Below, in pieces: positions 1-13,900 of a stretch of DNA of 64,000 bases. This DNA is from Aquatica leii (taxonomy: Eukaryota; Arthropoda; Insecta; Coleoptera; Lampyridae). The notes under the pieces were generated by a model. The model had not been told where the DNA came from, searched no databases, and was given only the letters and a program-made list of their open reading frames with translations. The stretch lies in NCBI GenBank assembly GCA_035610365.1, contig CM069432.1, positions 229,422,532 to 229,486,531 on the forward strand. The letters are read 5' to 3'. A program made the translations under genes and the position numbers. How positions within the stretch are numbered: position 1 is the stretch's first letter; each line of letters opens with the position of its first letter.

Positions 1-3000
1 GAGCACAGACACATAATTACTACATAAAATAGTGAAACCTACATACCAAATAATTCAGTAATTTAGTTAAACTTGATGCGAGAATGAATTGATGTATAGA
101 ATATTCTAGTGAATGATTTGATTTCATCTATTTTACCAAAATCGTGCGTTTTTTTTATTTGTTTATCGTCTTAATAAATGGTTTTTTCTGTTGATAAAAA
201 CAATAAATAAATCTTACATAAAGCATATTGATCCATTACTTTAAAAAATTTTAAAGTATACTTAAAAACGAAGAAAATACAGTAACTTTTAAAAATTAAA
301 AATGACTTAAGTTTCTTACCTGTTCCGCTTCTAATAACGTAATTTTTATGTTTTAATACAACGTCCTTATAAAAAGTGCCATGTTGACTGTTTTAAACGT
401 TTTGTTTATACGTAACAAACGGAAATAGGCATCACAAACGCTTAAAAACTATTATCTTACGGTTAGGATATTTACATTAAAACTCGAAAAATGTTTACAC
501 AATTTTTAACACAACTAGTTATAAGATACAGTTATATTTGGTGCTCGTAATCTAACTATCCCAAAATAAATACGTTTAGTATTTACTTAGGTGAGTGTCT
601 TTATGTTTAATATTCTATAGAAACCGTTTGTAGAGTCTTAATCGTATAATCATTTGAAGTGGGTCCCTTTTACTCAAAGAATTTTTTTATACGACATTCC
701 TGAGTTACCACGTATGAATGGAACAAACTTTGTTCTTGCGAATGATTTTCAATTTTTGTAGTGAATCATATTCGTGTACGAACAACAATACACTTGATGT
801 ACGTACATTAGAGTAAGTGCCAGTATTGATGATGCAATTAAGTTATTTAGTACATAGTATGTGCAAAATTGACGAAATAGCAGTACGGGTAATGTGAGCT
901 TTCTATGTAATTTCCCGAGGCACATCCTAGTAGTTAACAGTGTAAAAGCATAATCTAGTGAATAATTCAAAAATCGATCAAAGATAGAAGTCGGTTGAAA
1001 TTTTCCAAGTTGTACAATTTACAAGTTTTATAAACCTTGTTTTATCACAAAAGTTGATTTTTCCTTAAATTTACTAAAAGTTCTTTAGCGGTTTAGTTTA
1101 TTTGAATTTTATAGTTAGTCTTGTAGTCGACAAATATTTGACGTTTAAATAAATAACTTTTTTATATTTCAACATAACAACTTGAATCTATTTTTTTTAC
1201 AACACTTAGTTTGCCAATAGAAATTTATTAATATAATTTAATTTAAAATTACGTTTTTCTTATTGAATAATTAAAATTTTGAATAATTTTTTAACTATCT
1301 ACCTTTAGAAGATATAACAATCAGATTTATTTAATAAAATTTATAAATTTTTTTTTATCTTAAAGTGTTTATCTAATATTTATATAAATTATTTAAGATA
1401 AAACTAAAATTTTCTATTTTAATGTACCTACCTTTTTGGTAAAATTTACAAAAAAAGTATATATGGCATGAAGAAAAATTATAAATTATAAATACGGTAC
1501 CTATTTATTCTGTATTGTAGCTTATATCAAAAAATTATTTTTTATTATTTTGTTCATTTATTGTATTATATAAATATTAAGTACATAGTTTTACAAAAAA
1601 ATATTTTTTTAAATTTAATATATCTTTTTTGTGTGTTGCATATAAAAACTAGACTACTTTTTGTGGTTTTTTGCATTATCTTTTAAAAAAATTCTATTCG
1701 ACAACTATAAATGTTTTTGAACAAAATTTCTCAGAACAAAACATTTCTAAAGCAGTCTTTTTAATACAGAGAAGAAATAAAACGCTTTTTTAACTATAAA
1801 ATAGTAACGTGTAGTTTACTCAAAAAGTGCTCAAGTAACCAGACTATGTTTTATGCGAATAATTTTTCTTGTCTAAAAATATAAAAATTGTAAAAAAATT
1901 AAACTCATTCAAGGTAAAAAAGTATACATAAAAAAAATCTTGATAAATCCCTTTTTTTATTTTTGTTTTTAACTTCTTAACGTACTACGTGAAGTGATGT
2001 AAATTTTACCAAAAAGTTAAACTTTTCTTAGTTTAACTTTATACAAATTTATATAAAGCAGTACAAACTACTTGTGTATTACTTTATTTAGTTTTTGTAA
2101 AACTAAACTTTCTATTTAATGATAAGATAGGCATAACAAATATGAACATCAACTTTGTTAACGTTTTGCGACTGCAAAAATAAAATTTAAACAAAAATAA
2201 TTGATGTAATTCGAATTTAAATAAGCAGATCTTCAAATACAAATTTTTATTACTTAGCTAAAGCAAGTAACTAAATAATTGCTTTCATATTTAATTTAAA
2301 TTTTGATTAAATGCACTTACTGTAATAAATGTGGTTTTGCTTCATAAGTTTGTTAGAAAATATAAATAACACAACAATTAAACTTAGAAATCTAAAATTT
2401 GTATCACTTAAACGTTGGTAAAAATAAATGTTCAAAATATTTAACTTAAGTAAAAAATGCACATATGTAGATTGTAAACATGGCAAAATTATATTAATAG
2501 ATTTCAATAATTACAGTATTTATTACACAAATAAAAACAAGTTAAAACAATACTATTGTCTTAAGAAAATTATGTTTTATTTTTTATAGACATTTTTAAG
2601 CTTTAAAATACTTTCGTAAAATGATACTTTATTTTTTATATTAAAAAATTTTTTGAATAATGTATCTTTAACTTTTTTGTAAATATGTTTCCTTTTTAAT
2701 AATCATTTTAAAGCAAGAGAAAATAATCGCAAAACATCGGGTTCAAACTAAATAAATAAAATCGTGAGAATCGAATCGGTGCAGCGCAATAATCTTGACG
2801 AGTTTAACATAATTATTGCCACCAACTTTTAATTAGATTATTTTTTTTAAATAAGTACGTATATGTACACTTTACTAAAACACTTATATATGATTTATTA
2901 GAATACTTTGTCTCTTCTTATAAATTAAACAGGTTTATCGAATAGATTTCAACATTAAGCATTAATTTTTTTTTGATAATATGAAATGTCAGCAGTTCGA

Positions 3001-5166
3001 CACAATCACAGATGATGTTATCAATAAAGTAATGTTATTAATGTTCGGCTTATGTTATCAATTGTACTCTTAGGTTTTTTTCTATATATGAACCCATTTT
3101 GCATGAGTTTTTGGGCTGAATTTTTACAATAGGCTTGTTTATAGTAAAAAATGTAATCATTGTACCCTAAAAATACTTGTTTTGCACATTTAGCTTTTTT
3201 TGCAGCTTCTGTTCAACAGACAATTTTTTATTCTTCAAATTTACTACATACAAAACATTTATCAAATACCTATCAACAACGAACCCTCTGTAGAACGAAC
3301 GCGAATACACATTTACACATTTTTTTCATATTGCCTTGATAATTACCTCTTTATAACGAAACCTTAAAATATTATTTTCATAAAATTAAAGAAATGTAGT
3401 TTTGAATGATTGAGATAAATACATAGTTTATAATTACAATCGTTACAAATACAAGCTTGGGTTGGAATTTTCTTAGTTATTATTATTATTTTTTTTTATT
3501 GTTGTTTAAGACTCAGTAGAGTATACAAACATCAAATACAAAAAAAAATTAAATAAAATTATAGTAATATAGTACACGGACCCTTGCTGACAATGTATTT
3601 TTTTAGTTCTTTTTTCAATTTTGTTATAGACTGTATACTTTTAAAATTTTTTGGTAGATTGTTGTAATAACTAATTCCTTTACTTTGAGGACTATTTTTA
3701 TATTTTGCTGTTCTACAATGGTTAACAAAAATATTCGAGAATTACCTATTTTAAAGGTAATTACTTAAATAAGTAAATCATTTTGTTTTTACTGTATTTT
3801 TGTTCATTTGTTTGTTTTTTTCTGTTCAAGTAAAGTGATTGTTTAAGTTGTAGTTTACGTGCGGTATTCAATGAAGATGTGTGTATTTTAACATTAGGTA
3901 CCTCGTTTAAAAATCTGAAAATACGTTATCTTCGAATTACTTTGTATTTTCAGTGAACTTGGATAATACGTGCAGTTCTTAGAATAACAACTTAATTTAA
4001 CTATGTCTTATGTGATAACATTATTTTGTATTTATTTTTTTGTTTAGTGCCAGCAAATTACCGAGAAGAAATGTATGTTCTCAGAACAGTACATTAGACA
4101 TCATAACATGATTTTTGATTTTTTATATTTACGACGGTCTCAACAAACTATTTAATGCAACATGTCCGCAATTTTCGATTTACTTTGCTCAAAGTTATGA
4201 TTTTTTTAAATGTTTTATTATATGCCGTATGTAATTTACTGATTTCTAACCAATAAACATTTATTTATTTTTTTAATATCGAATTTTGAGATTATTCGAT
4301 TATTGTAACTAAAAACTCATAAGTTCCAATCTGATTCTATTAAGCAGCGTGCACTGTATATCACATTAGATACGTTTTTATTTACTATTTAAAATTTTAA
4401 TCGCGGATTAATTTCGAGTGAACTTGACAAGTGCCCTTAAAATATGTTCTTTGCATAAAATTTTTTTTTAGGCTTCTTTATTTTTTGCATTAATTTAACA
4501 AGGACAAACAAAGTTAGATGTGATTGTAAAAAATATAACTAAATTTATATAATTATTTTGTCGTTTATATGATAAACTATGTGAATCAAGCATTTGGTTA
4601 TAATAAGCCTTTTTGGTATAGATGGGCGACTGCCTAATGTGTATTTGTAATGTTTTTGCTTTTAACTGAAAGCATGAATGAATTTTCATCTATTTTAAAT
4701 GTTATAGTTTACTTAAACTATTTCACTCAAAACTGTAAGTCACATATAACATAATAATAAATGTTTGTCTCTAGAAGCAGTGTACACTTTAACGAAATGT
4801 CTGAAATAGTTATTTATTTAACAAGTTCTTGTGTAAATTGGGAATTTTTTTTTCACGAGTGAGCATATTTAAGTTTAAATGTCTACGAGTGCCGAAGTTA
4901 GACAATACGAATAGAATACAAAATTGTATTGCTCGAACAGAGACTACAAAGCTCCCAAACTCTCTGAAAAATAGTTGTCGTTCATATTGACAAGTGCGCA
5001 AAACGGTCAAAAACGGTTTACAAAAAAAAATTTTTTTAATTTATTACACCAAAAAAAATAAAACCTTGCTACATATACATGTCTCATTGTATGTTCATAT
5101 TTAATTATTAAAATGTAGCACATTGTTACTATATAGACGTTTGTAGAAAAGAATAAATCTAATACT
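1..5166. other. AT-rich DNA without a recognisable gene
   Basis: I see only A/T homopolymer runs and short open frames of 60-75 codons with lysine/isoleucine/tyrosine-rich composition that match no family I recognise. There is no splice-consistent exon chain, no tRNA and no inverted repeat of note. Intergenic or intronic DNA is the most economical reading. Confidence 0.6.
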
Positions 5167-5251
5167 CTAGTAAAACTTATTTTGGTTTACCTTCGTGCCT
5201 TGATTCAAAGACGTTTTTAAATAATAGTATTTTAATCTTTTTTTTGGCAAT

Positions 5252-5535
5252 GCACAACGAGTTAATAAAGAAAACAAGAATTTGATGATTACACTTGTTT
5301 TATCAGTCCGTAAAAAGGATAAAATATCTCTAGCGAAGACACCAGAATTATGTATATATGTATTGGTTAAACAATGCATTGACATTTTGCTGAATCGAAT
5401 CCGGTTAAATTTTTAAATACAACGCAAAACATTTCTTGCATTGGTCATATGTCTTGTACGTCTATTATTACTAGAATGTGCAAAAAACAATTTAATCTTA
5501 ATGTTAAGTCATGCCACTTAGTTTTCAGAGTAGAT
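5252..5535 (+). repeat. Direct repeat, copy 1 (pairs with 6793-7135)
   Basis: The same landmarks occur in the same order here and near 6.8-7.1 kb: a TTAATAAAG-AAACAAG block, TGATTACAC, TTAACCAAAGCATTGGCATTTT-like sequence (here with TTAAACAATGCATTGACATTTT), an AATCYGGTTA block and the exact string AATGTGCAAAAAACAA. The copies differ by many substitutions, and the second carries about 90 extra bases. The copy ends just before the GC-rich left edge of the insert at about 5,590. It could be one half of a duplicated host segment, a degraded LTR-like repeat, or two insertions of one interspersed repeat. Confidence 0.6.
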
Positions 5536-5584
5536 TCTTTAAACAAAAAATATTTAGGTTTTCATTTTTTTGCAATTAAAAATG

Positions 5585-6786
5585 ATGGTTCACGAGCCGG
5601 GCCATGCCCGAAACTCAGTTTAAATTCAGGCCGGGTTTTGGGCCGGGTCCAGAAATCAAAATTGGAGCCAGGCTTCAGGTATATATCTTTCGGGCTTTGG
5701 GCCGGCCTGAGCTTACGGTAACGATCCGGCCAATGCTGCTTAATAAAATATGTATTTTTTAACTGTTTCTCAATATATTTTTGTACGATTAAATTTAATT
5801 TAATTAAACGAGAAATTATGTTTAAATAACCAATTTAATTGCAGAAACGGATTTTTTTTAATTATTATATAGTTTAAGAATATCTACTCGTATCCTTTGA
5901 TATATAATTACATTTAATTAATGAATTTGGTAATATGAAATATACTTTATAAAAGGTTTGACTTTCTTAGCTGAATTTTTGTTATGACTAATATTAAGTG
6001 TGATTTGATATTTTTAGCTCCGACATGTCTCATTAGAACTTTATTTTTAGATGAAATTTTGTTTTATTGTTTAATATTTTTTTTTAAAAACGCGTAACTT
6101 TAGTTTTATCACCGTTAAAAAATTGTGTAGCAATAATTTCACTCGATTTAAACTATGCTTTGTCAGATTTTTGTATCAAGTAAGCAATTTTGAAACGCGA
6201 ACCACGAAGGAAGTTGGATTTGTTAAGTCATATATCTTTTCTAAAGTGTATAATTTTTTTTTTAGATATTTTACAATATAATATATAAAAACTGTAGCTG
6301 TAGTAAATTAAGCGGTTAATCAAGCGAGTCCAGCTTTATAAATACGTTTTTTACTCTAAAAGTTGGTTTTGTAAATATAGCTGAATAATTCCGTATTTCT
6401 TTTATACATTTATCAACTGTTTAACACACGCTGCATTGACTATCTGTTTTCTTAGGTCGGATTGATAAGCAAAACTTTTCGAGACGACTATATTTCAAAA
6501 TCGACGTAATGTCCAATCTAAAAAACATAATCAAAACTTTTTCTGTTATTCGGACGAGCTAAAACTCGGATTGCAGGTTATCGGCAGGTGAAAACATAAC
6601 TTTATCATGCAACGTTTTGCAGAATCAGAAGTCAGGATTTGGCCTCCCCGAACCGAAACCCGACCCGATTTTGGGTCAGTCGTCGAAAAAATAATTCGGG
6701 CAGGGTTTCGGACGAGTTATACAATTTTTAGATTGGGGCCGGGCCGGGCTTCTATCAAAACCCGGCTCGGCTCGGCCCGATTCCAT
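5585..6786. mobile_element. 1.2 kb insert with GC-rich CGGGCC termini
   Basis: The interval between the two direct repeats begins (about 5,590-5,740) and ends (about 6,640-6,786) with blocks rich in GCCGGGCC, GGGCCGGG and CCCGGCTCGG, in a region that is otherwise mostly A+T. The two blocks are in loosely inverted relation: CCGGGTTTTGGGCCGGGT at the left against the complement of CCCGACCCGATTTTGGGT and of GGGCCGGGCCGGGC at the right. The interior is ordinary AT-rich DNA with no coding potential. I infer a non-autonomous DNA element with GC-rich subterminal repeats. The open frames at 5,449-5,721 and 6,607-6,834 only reflect the GC-rich blocks. Confidence 0.45.
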
Positions 6787-6792
6787 CGCAAC

Positions 6793-7135
6793 AACGGATT
6801 TAATAAAGTAAACAAGAAAGCCGAATATTATTGATTACACGTATTTTAATTAATGTGTAAAGACGATGAAGTTTTTCTAGTTGGGACACAAGGATTATCT
6901 AAAGTATTAGTTAACCAAAGCATTGGCATTTTACTGAAGTTGTTAACCTAAATCAAATCTGGTTACATTTTTAATGTTAGTAACACGAGGACTACGGCTT
7001 CATTAATTAAAATATCAGAAGATTCCACGAATTTGATTGCAAATATTATTTACATTGGTAATACACCAAATGCAACGTTTATGATTACTAAAATGTGCAA
7101 AAAACAAAAAAATTTTATTCCAAATTATGTGTTAG
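6793..7135 (+). repeat. Direct repeat, copy 2 (pairs with 5252-5535)
   Basis: This is the second copy of the direct repeat. It starts immediately after the right GC-rich block with GGATTTAATAAAGTAAACAAG and ends near the shared AATGTGCAAAAAACAA string. Relative to copy 1 it carries an extra stretch around 6,980-7,060. Confidence 0.6.
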
Positions 7136-7439
7136 TTATTATAGAGTTGTCTCAAGCCAACAATAAAATGGAATTTGAGAAATTAAGATTAAAGAATGTT
7201 ACCAAACGACCTAGGTGATCACATCTGAACATAGAAACAATTGCTTAAAAAATGAAAATCAGGATTATCACTAACAGAAATTAATATTTACTGAGGAACA
7301 GAACAACTTTATGCTTGGTGTTTAAAAAGTAATAAAAGAAAAATTGTGAGAATGTAAGTTACAAAAAGCAAGCAATATACACAAAACCAGAATAAGGAAA
7401 CTTGAAACAATAATTGAGAAACATCTTCTTATTCTTTTT

Positions 7440-7740
7440 CTTATGAGCCTTGTTGCGCTCAGAATTGAGTATAGGCCACCATCTAATTCTTTTAGCTCTC
7501 TCTATTCTGAGCATCCTCTACCCATTTCAATCCTGTGACCTTTTTGATATTGTACCATAAATTAGTCTTCCTTTTTCTTGTCTTCCATCCTATGGTCTCC
7601 ATTTAATGATTTTGTTATACCATCTGTTGTCTGTTGTTTTGGCAACATATTTCCATTTTAAGCTCGTTACTGTTTGTATTTTATCGGTGATTTTTGTTTT
7701 TTGTCTGACACGTTCCTCTTTTAATGAGGTATGTACAAAA
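7440..7740 (-). pseudogene. RTE-clade LINE, C-terminal end of ORF (broken)
   Basis: Read on the minus strand, codons from about 7,735 give RVRQKTKITDKIQTV, then SLKWKYVAKTTDNRW and YNKIIKWRP. These match the region after the reverse transcriptase of RTE/BovB-type retrotransposons, where the pattern is R-T-x-x-x-D-I, LKWxWAGHxxR, DxRWxxxxxxWRPR. After a stop and a frameshift the tail KKVTGLKWVEDAQNRES follows, equivalent to the family's terminal AGxxWxxxAxDRxxW motif near 7,490-7,545. A 5'-truncated copy is usual for LINEs; no reverse transcriptase domain is visible upstream. The first part lies in an open frame extending to 7,949, but only its last ~40 codons resemble the family. Confidence 0.75.
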
Positions 7741-7949
7741 AAAATTACAGTGAAATGTTTTAGTAACCAATGACAGTAACAAAGAAATAAAATGTAATTA
7801 AAATAAACACAGTGGATGCAGGGAAAATTATATGCAAGCAAATAACCGATTATTGGATACAATCCAAAATTTATTGAAGCCATAAAATCTGCACGAAGGA
7901 CATGAACAGATTTAATATGTGCCATAAAGAAATTTAAATTTGGCTTCAT

Positions 7950-10900
7950 TTCCTTGTTTTGTAAACTCGTTTTCTCCTATTCAACTTCCTTGTTGGTAGC
8001 GAGGAGCTAAAACGATTTTTTTTTACATTTGTTTCATCCTCGCTTTGTGCAATAAAAATTGAAATTATGCTTTAGTAAAAAAAAATCAAATGTATGCTAT
8101 CCTAGCATTTTACAAAAATTCTAAGACATCAAACCATCATTTAGCATTTTAAAGTTTGAATTCTGATAAATCGGATCAATTCCTTACTTAATTGTTAATA
8201 AATTTTAATGTTTTACAGATAAAATTATACATTTAAAATACTGATATACACTAGTGGAAATTTATTTTAGTCGCACGAAACGGATTCTTTGTGTCGTGGA
8301 TTAATATGGTTTTGTTAATTTTGCCACGTTAAGCTGGGGTTAGTAGGTACAATAACGACTCAAAACAGCCGGAGTAGATGTAATTTAAAAATATGGGATT
8401 ATAGATAATATTAGAAACGGTAAAAATTGAAGAACTCGGAACTAATAAAAAAATAAACGTAGTTTTTTGTATTTTCATCAAAATATATATAATACAATTA
8501 TTTTACTTTTTGACGCTGGTTCTGAATTCAGTGGTGTATTTTACCTCAAATTACCTCAAATAAAAAAAAATAATTAATTATTTAAGTTTAGGTTTATTTT
8601 TTTTAAGTTTTGAATCAAATTTTCGTTGTATGAATTATTACCTAGTAGGTTAATATTAAAGAATTTATAATTTTAATCAAAAATAAACGAAAAACGACAT
8701 AAATGGATTCTTTAATTTAAAGCCTGATTTGCAAACCAGATCTGGATCGGATTATTTTAGGCTAAACGTGACTAAATGGTTAATGCATTACGTAATTTGC
8801 AATAGGACGAATTAGTCGTATTATTTTAAAAATTTATTTCTACTAAGGTTATTACTGCTACTTTCTCAAAATTTTTTGAAATTAAATTATTTATTTAGTT
8901 CCACCTTCAATAAAGACATAACGGTAAAATAATTAGGTAAGATGTTAAACCATAAAAATATTTTGTGAATAGAAAAGAATCTGGCAAATCTATCATTAGA
9001 AAAATTGAAAAGTGATCACTGTTTTATAGAGTTTTTGTTTTAACGTGTAAGGAACGATTGTTACCGTAAGATAATTTATAAAAATTAAGCTATTTTTTAG
9101 TAGTACAGTGACATAATTTTAAAGAGATGTTAAAACTGTTTATCGAAAGTATCAGCAAATAATCATACAGTTTAATTTTACGTATTTCTTTACTACAACT
9201 TTAAGTCACTATTTTTAAGTTACTTCTACTCTCTTTAAAGTCCAAAAGACGTTTTACTGTATAATAGTAAGTAAAAAAAACTTTTGTTATAGTTTATTGT
9301 TAAGAAAATTGTATTTGAGTTTTATGCTCGTACCAAACTCTTATTTATTTATTTTTTGTGTTGTGAATAACCTACATCTTATTTGTGTAAACATTTATAA
9401 CTCGAATTAATTAAGCATGAGCATTTAGTTTAGACTACACGTTGTTTATAGCTTGAAATTCAAAATACATATTTCAAGAAAATGTTTTCTTAGCAGAAGT
9501 ACCTACATGAACCTTAGTTTCAATGTTTGTTATCACTTACAAAATTTGTTAACAAATTATGAGTACTATTATGTATGTTTTTAAAAATAATGATATTACG
9601 AGTAGTCTAATCTATATTTATTGTCTATATTTTTACTTTATTAGTTAAGCATTTCTTGGGTTACGTTCGTTTACGTATTTCTTTTCTGTAATTGTGCTTT
9701 TTAAATGTTCTTTATTATTTGATTCTATTACTTCTGATAACCTTCTAAAAGTGAATTATTTTGTTACAACAAGTATGATTATTTCTTTTGTACAATAGCT
9801 CTTCGCCACCTTCAACAGCTAATGTTTCTAGAGTATATGCCTGAAGAACCGTGCTTTTTAAAAGTGTATTGTTAACGATCATATTGTAATGTTAGCGACA
9901 GAAGAATGTTAATGACATTGTTATTTGCTACAAACTTGTCTCTAGCGTAGCACATTGATATCAAACATGGCTAAAATAACATTACTTAGGTACAGTTAAA
10001 AAGCCTTTGTCGTTAACATAATTTTAACAATGCCATGGTAACCATAAAGAATAAACGCGGTGAAGAAAACAAAACATGTGAGATTGTTAACAGTGAGACG
10101 GGCAGTAAAATAATTTATATTATATTAATTAAAACTATGTTTACAACAAAAATTAAATCAAAAATGGTCTTGCGTTTTATATATAGGTACACACTGTGTA
10201 TTTCCGTCGGTATTTTACTAAAGTAACTTTTTAGTAAAAGTGCATCAGTTTACTTTGTAAAACAACAAGTGTAGAGAACGACGTCTTGCTTAATAAATAT
10301 GTTTATTGTTGCATATCAATTAGTTTTAATAATTAATGATGTTTATAAATTTTAATCGTATTTTTTTATACAGATTTTTTATATTATCTATTCGTTTGAG
10401 TGCAAAACTGGATTTTAACTGCTTTTTGAAAAGTAAACCTGTTTTTTAACTTTTTTCAACAAAAACTTTCTCAATTTAATATGTCTAGTTTGTTATGAAA
10501 CATCTTATTTTTTTTAGTTTCTGCTAAGAATTGTGTTTTGTAAGACCACATCAATATTTTAAATCCCTTTTTGAGTTTATTTTTTTTTAAATATTAGTAG
10601 TGACTACCTAATTACCTTTTTGTTATTAATTACGAATTCGCAAATTTCTATGTAGAAAACAGTACACGTAAAACATAGTACGTTAAATTTGTAAAAATTA
10701 AAATGTAATAAAAAACGTATCCAACGTTTGACGATAAAACAAGTTTTTCGACTAAAACTGATAGAATAATTTAGATTTATTATATTATCAAAATAAATAT
10801 CTAGAAGTTTTGTATATAAATAATTGTTTATATTATCTTTATTTCGATTATAAGAATAAGATGGGCAAATTAAAACTTACTAAAATTTAAAAAAAGTATT

Positions 10901-13900
10901 AAAATAAAAGATTTTTTCTATTTTGCATTTTTGACTACTTTGTGCAATTTTTTTAGACAATGTTGCAAAGTGCAACTTTGTGCAATCAAAAGTAGTGATT
11001 TTTTGTGTAATATATTCGCTACGTTACGCGGCTCATTAAGACAACTTCTTTGATTACAATTATCGTCATTGTAACACTCGTTTTACAATATATTATTTAG
11101 GTAATACTACATTATAAAATTGCCATAAATTAATGATATATTAAATTATCAATTTTTTTTAAACGTGAAACAAGATAGGTATTCTTAGAATAACAAGTTA
11201 AAGTGCGTATATATTTTATTTGCTAAAACTAGTTCTGTAATCACAGAAAACTAGAATAATAATTTTGTCTATATTTTATTTTGAGTACACGTCTGCAGTT
11301 GGTATTTGAGGGTATTAAAAGTAACATTAATTTAGTGCCGGTTTAATTAGAAAAGAATTATTATTTTTGTAAGTAAATTCTCTAAAATATCAGTTTGAGT
11401 GAGTTTATAACATAATGTGAATTGAAGATTTATGTATTGAACGTAACAAACAAAATGAAGAATACTAGTATAAGCATAAGGTAACTTTTTAAATTTAACT
11501 GTAGATACCTGCATTGTTGTAAATGAATCGAATAATTTATACAACAAATGCTGCATTTATTTTTCATGTTTAAAAATGATTTAGTATGGGATATATGACT
11601 AATTGTCTTAATCACGACATAAAATATCAGTTACCTATAAATTATTATTTAAAATTTGATTTTTAAATACTAAAATATTACCAATTATTACAATGGTTGT
11701 ACAAAAGTATGTAATTCCACTACATTCGAAAGTTTAGTATTATAGTACCTAAGATTTTTTGAAGAAAAGTTAAAATAATATGTTGATATTTCTTTATAAC
11801 AAACAGGAAACTTATTCTACGCGATCTTTTAAATCAATAATAGAAAAGCAGTTATTGAATTTTCTATTCGTAAAGTAGAGAAAGCACTTCGAAATCAAAC
11901 AAATTTTCAAATGTTTGGTCATTAATTAAAATGTATGTATGCAAAGATGTCAATTATACGATTTAACACCTGCCATGTTTGATTGTGTTTGCATTTGAAT
12001 TTTCTTATTTGGTTTTTATAGTTGTCTATATTCATTAACATACCCATTCATATAAACGAAATACGATCTGAACCATATTTAAAACACTCCAACTTTCAGG
12101 CGTATTCAAATAAGGAGCACTTTTCAAATCAGCAAACGAAAACAAAGGTTTGTGGGTTGGGATAATTAAAAATTCTCACAGAGTAGGCTGTGGCTGCGAT
12201 TCTATTGGAGGTTTTTATTTCTTTTTCTTTAGCGGATTGACGTTTCTTTTTATTGTTTTCTTTTTTTTTCTTGATGACCTTTTTGTGATACATTAGTAAA
12301 TGGAATCTCCGTATTCGCGATTTTGAATAAATATTTTTAAGTGTCCGCATGAATAAGTGCCAGTGTTTATTATGTTATCAAATTAAAATTACTTAATGTA
12401 TTAAGTGATTGTGGTTCGAGCACACTTACTCTGGTTACAAATTGCAAAGAATCCCTTTTATAAAGTAAATCATAAAATAAATTGCTGATTTAGAAATTTT
12501 CTTTATCTAATATCTTGGTTCGTATTAGATATACGTAAAATTGAACATGAATCAAAGTGCTTGAAGAAAATCCTCCCGATCTAATCTGTAAAAATGGAAA
12601 ATTAATTTGAATTTACCGTTACCTACTCTTATAAATTCGCTGAGTTACATTTTCTTCGTTAATAATTCGTATTTATGTTCATACCCCTCAAGATTTAATC
12701 TCAGTTCGTTCCTTTGATTTCATATTTCAAAGGACTCGGGATTATTTATTAAGAAAATGAGCTAAAAGGGGTTTTCAGTTATCCCTAAATGTATTTATTT
12801 TTCTGTATATATTTGACGTCTTTCATAGTTTTTATATACTTTTATGATTTCAATCTGTACTTGAAGCAAGTCGATGGAATGCGCTGCAAATTGTGTTCTG
12901 AATAAATACAAAGTTAATTGACGTTCGTCGACCTTAAAATATTTCCTTTATAAGCTGAAATCAATATTGTAATCAGTATTCTTATTGCACAATACGAAAT
13001 ATAAGTACGGCGCAATTATATGCAACTGTGATTACATATTTTTTAATATCAATACTGAAAATTTCCTTTTATAATCTTTTTCGTAATTTTTTTTTTGAAT
13101 CTTAATATGTAAAGCAAGTTTATTTGATGTTTACTCAGATAAATAAATAGAGAAAATTATTTGATTTATTTTAACACAAAAGTACATTTTCTATTGTACA
13201 TAAACTGGTATAGATGGCGTACCTAGTTTATTTTCTCCTTTTTAAGGACAACTCTGTGTCGACTTAAAGGATTTAATTATATAGAGTGTACTATGTCTTA
13301 AGTTATTGTAGCAAATTACTTCACCTACTCAAGTCAACGATGCGGAATTATAGTATGTAATTCTCTACAATGTATGTAACTAATAAACTCATTGTATTAC
13401 ATACTAAAGACCTATTAAGCTTGGAAGATAATTCTAAATTTCCAAATTTATTATTTCTAGCTCGCATCGTACATTTTCTTTACAAAAATTATACATTTTT
13501 TTGTCATTAATACATATAATAAAATTTAAATATAAGAATTAAATAGAGAATAGTATTAGCAGTTACTAAGTTAAGTTTATGAAAAAAACAAGATATTAAA
13601 AAAAGCAACAGCTACGTAACTATACGTAATGTAATGATGTAATGTAAAAATTTTATATGAAAAAATATTAATGGTATGGTTTTAAAAGTTACTAACTTTT
13701 GAAAATAACTGAAAGTTTAAGACGGTTTATAGATTGAATTCAGAGTTTGTTTGTATACTTATGTACTGACTTGAAAACTACATATTTTAGTGAAACTAAC
13801 TTCACAACATTTCAATTATAATTGCATATTATAATTGAATTATTGATTATTTTTAGTACCAATATAAAACACGATTTTGTGTACCTTCAGTAAAACTACC

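Noticed and set aside
5449..5721. Open frame running into the GC-rich block (and a similar one at 6,607-6,834).
   Set aside because: Arg/Gly/Pro-rich translation is explained by CGGGCC repeats; no domain.
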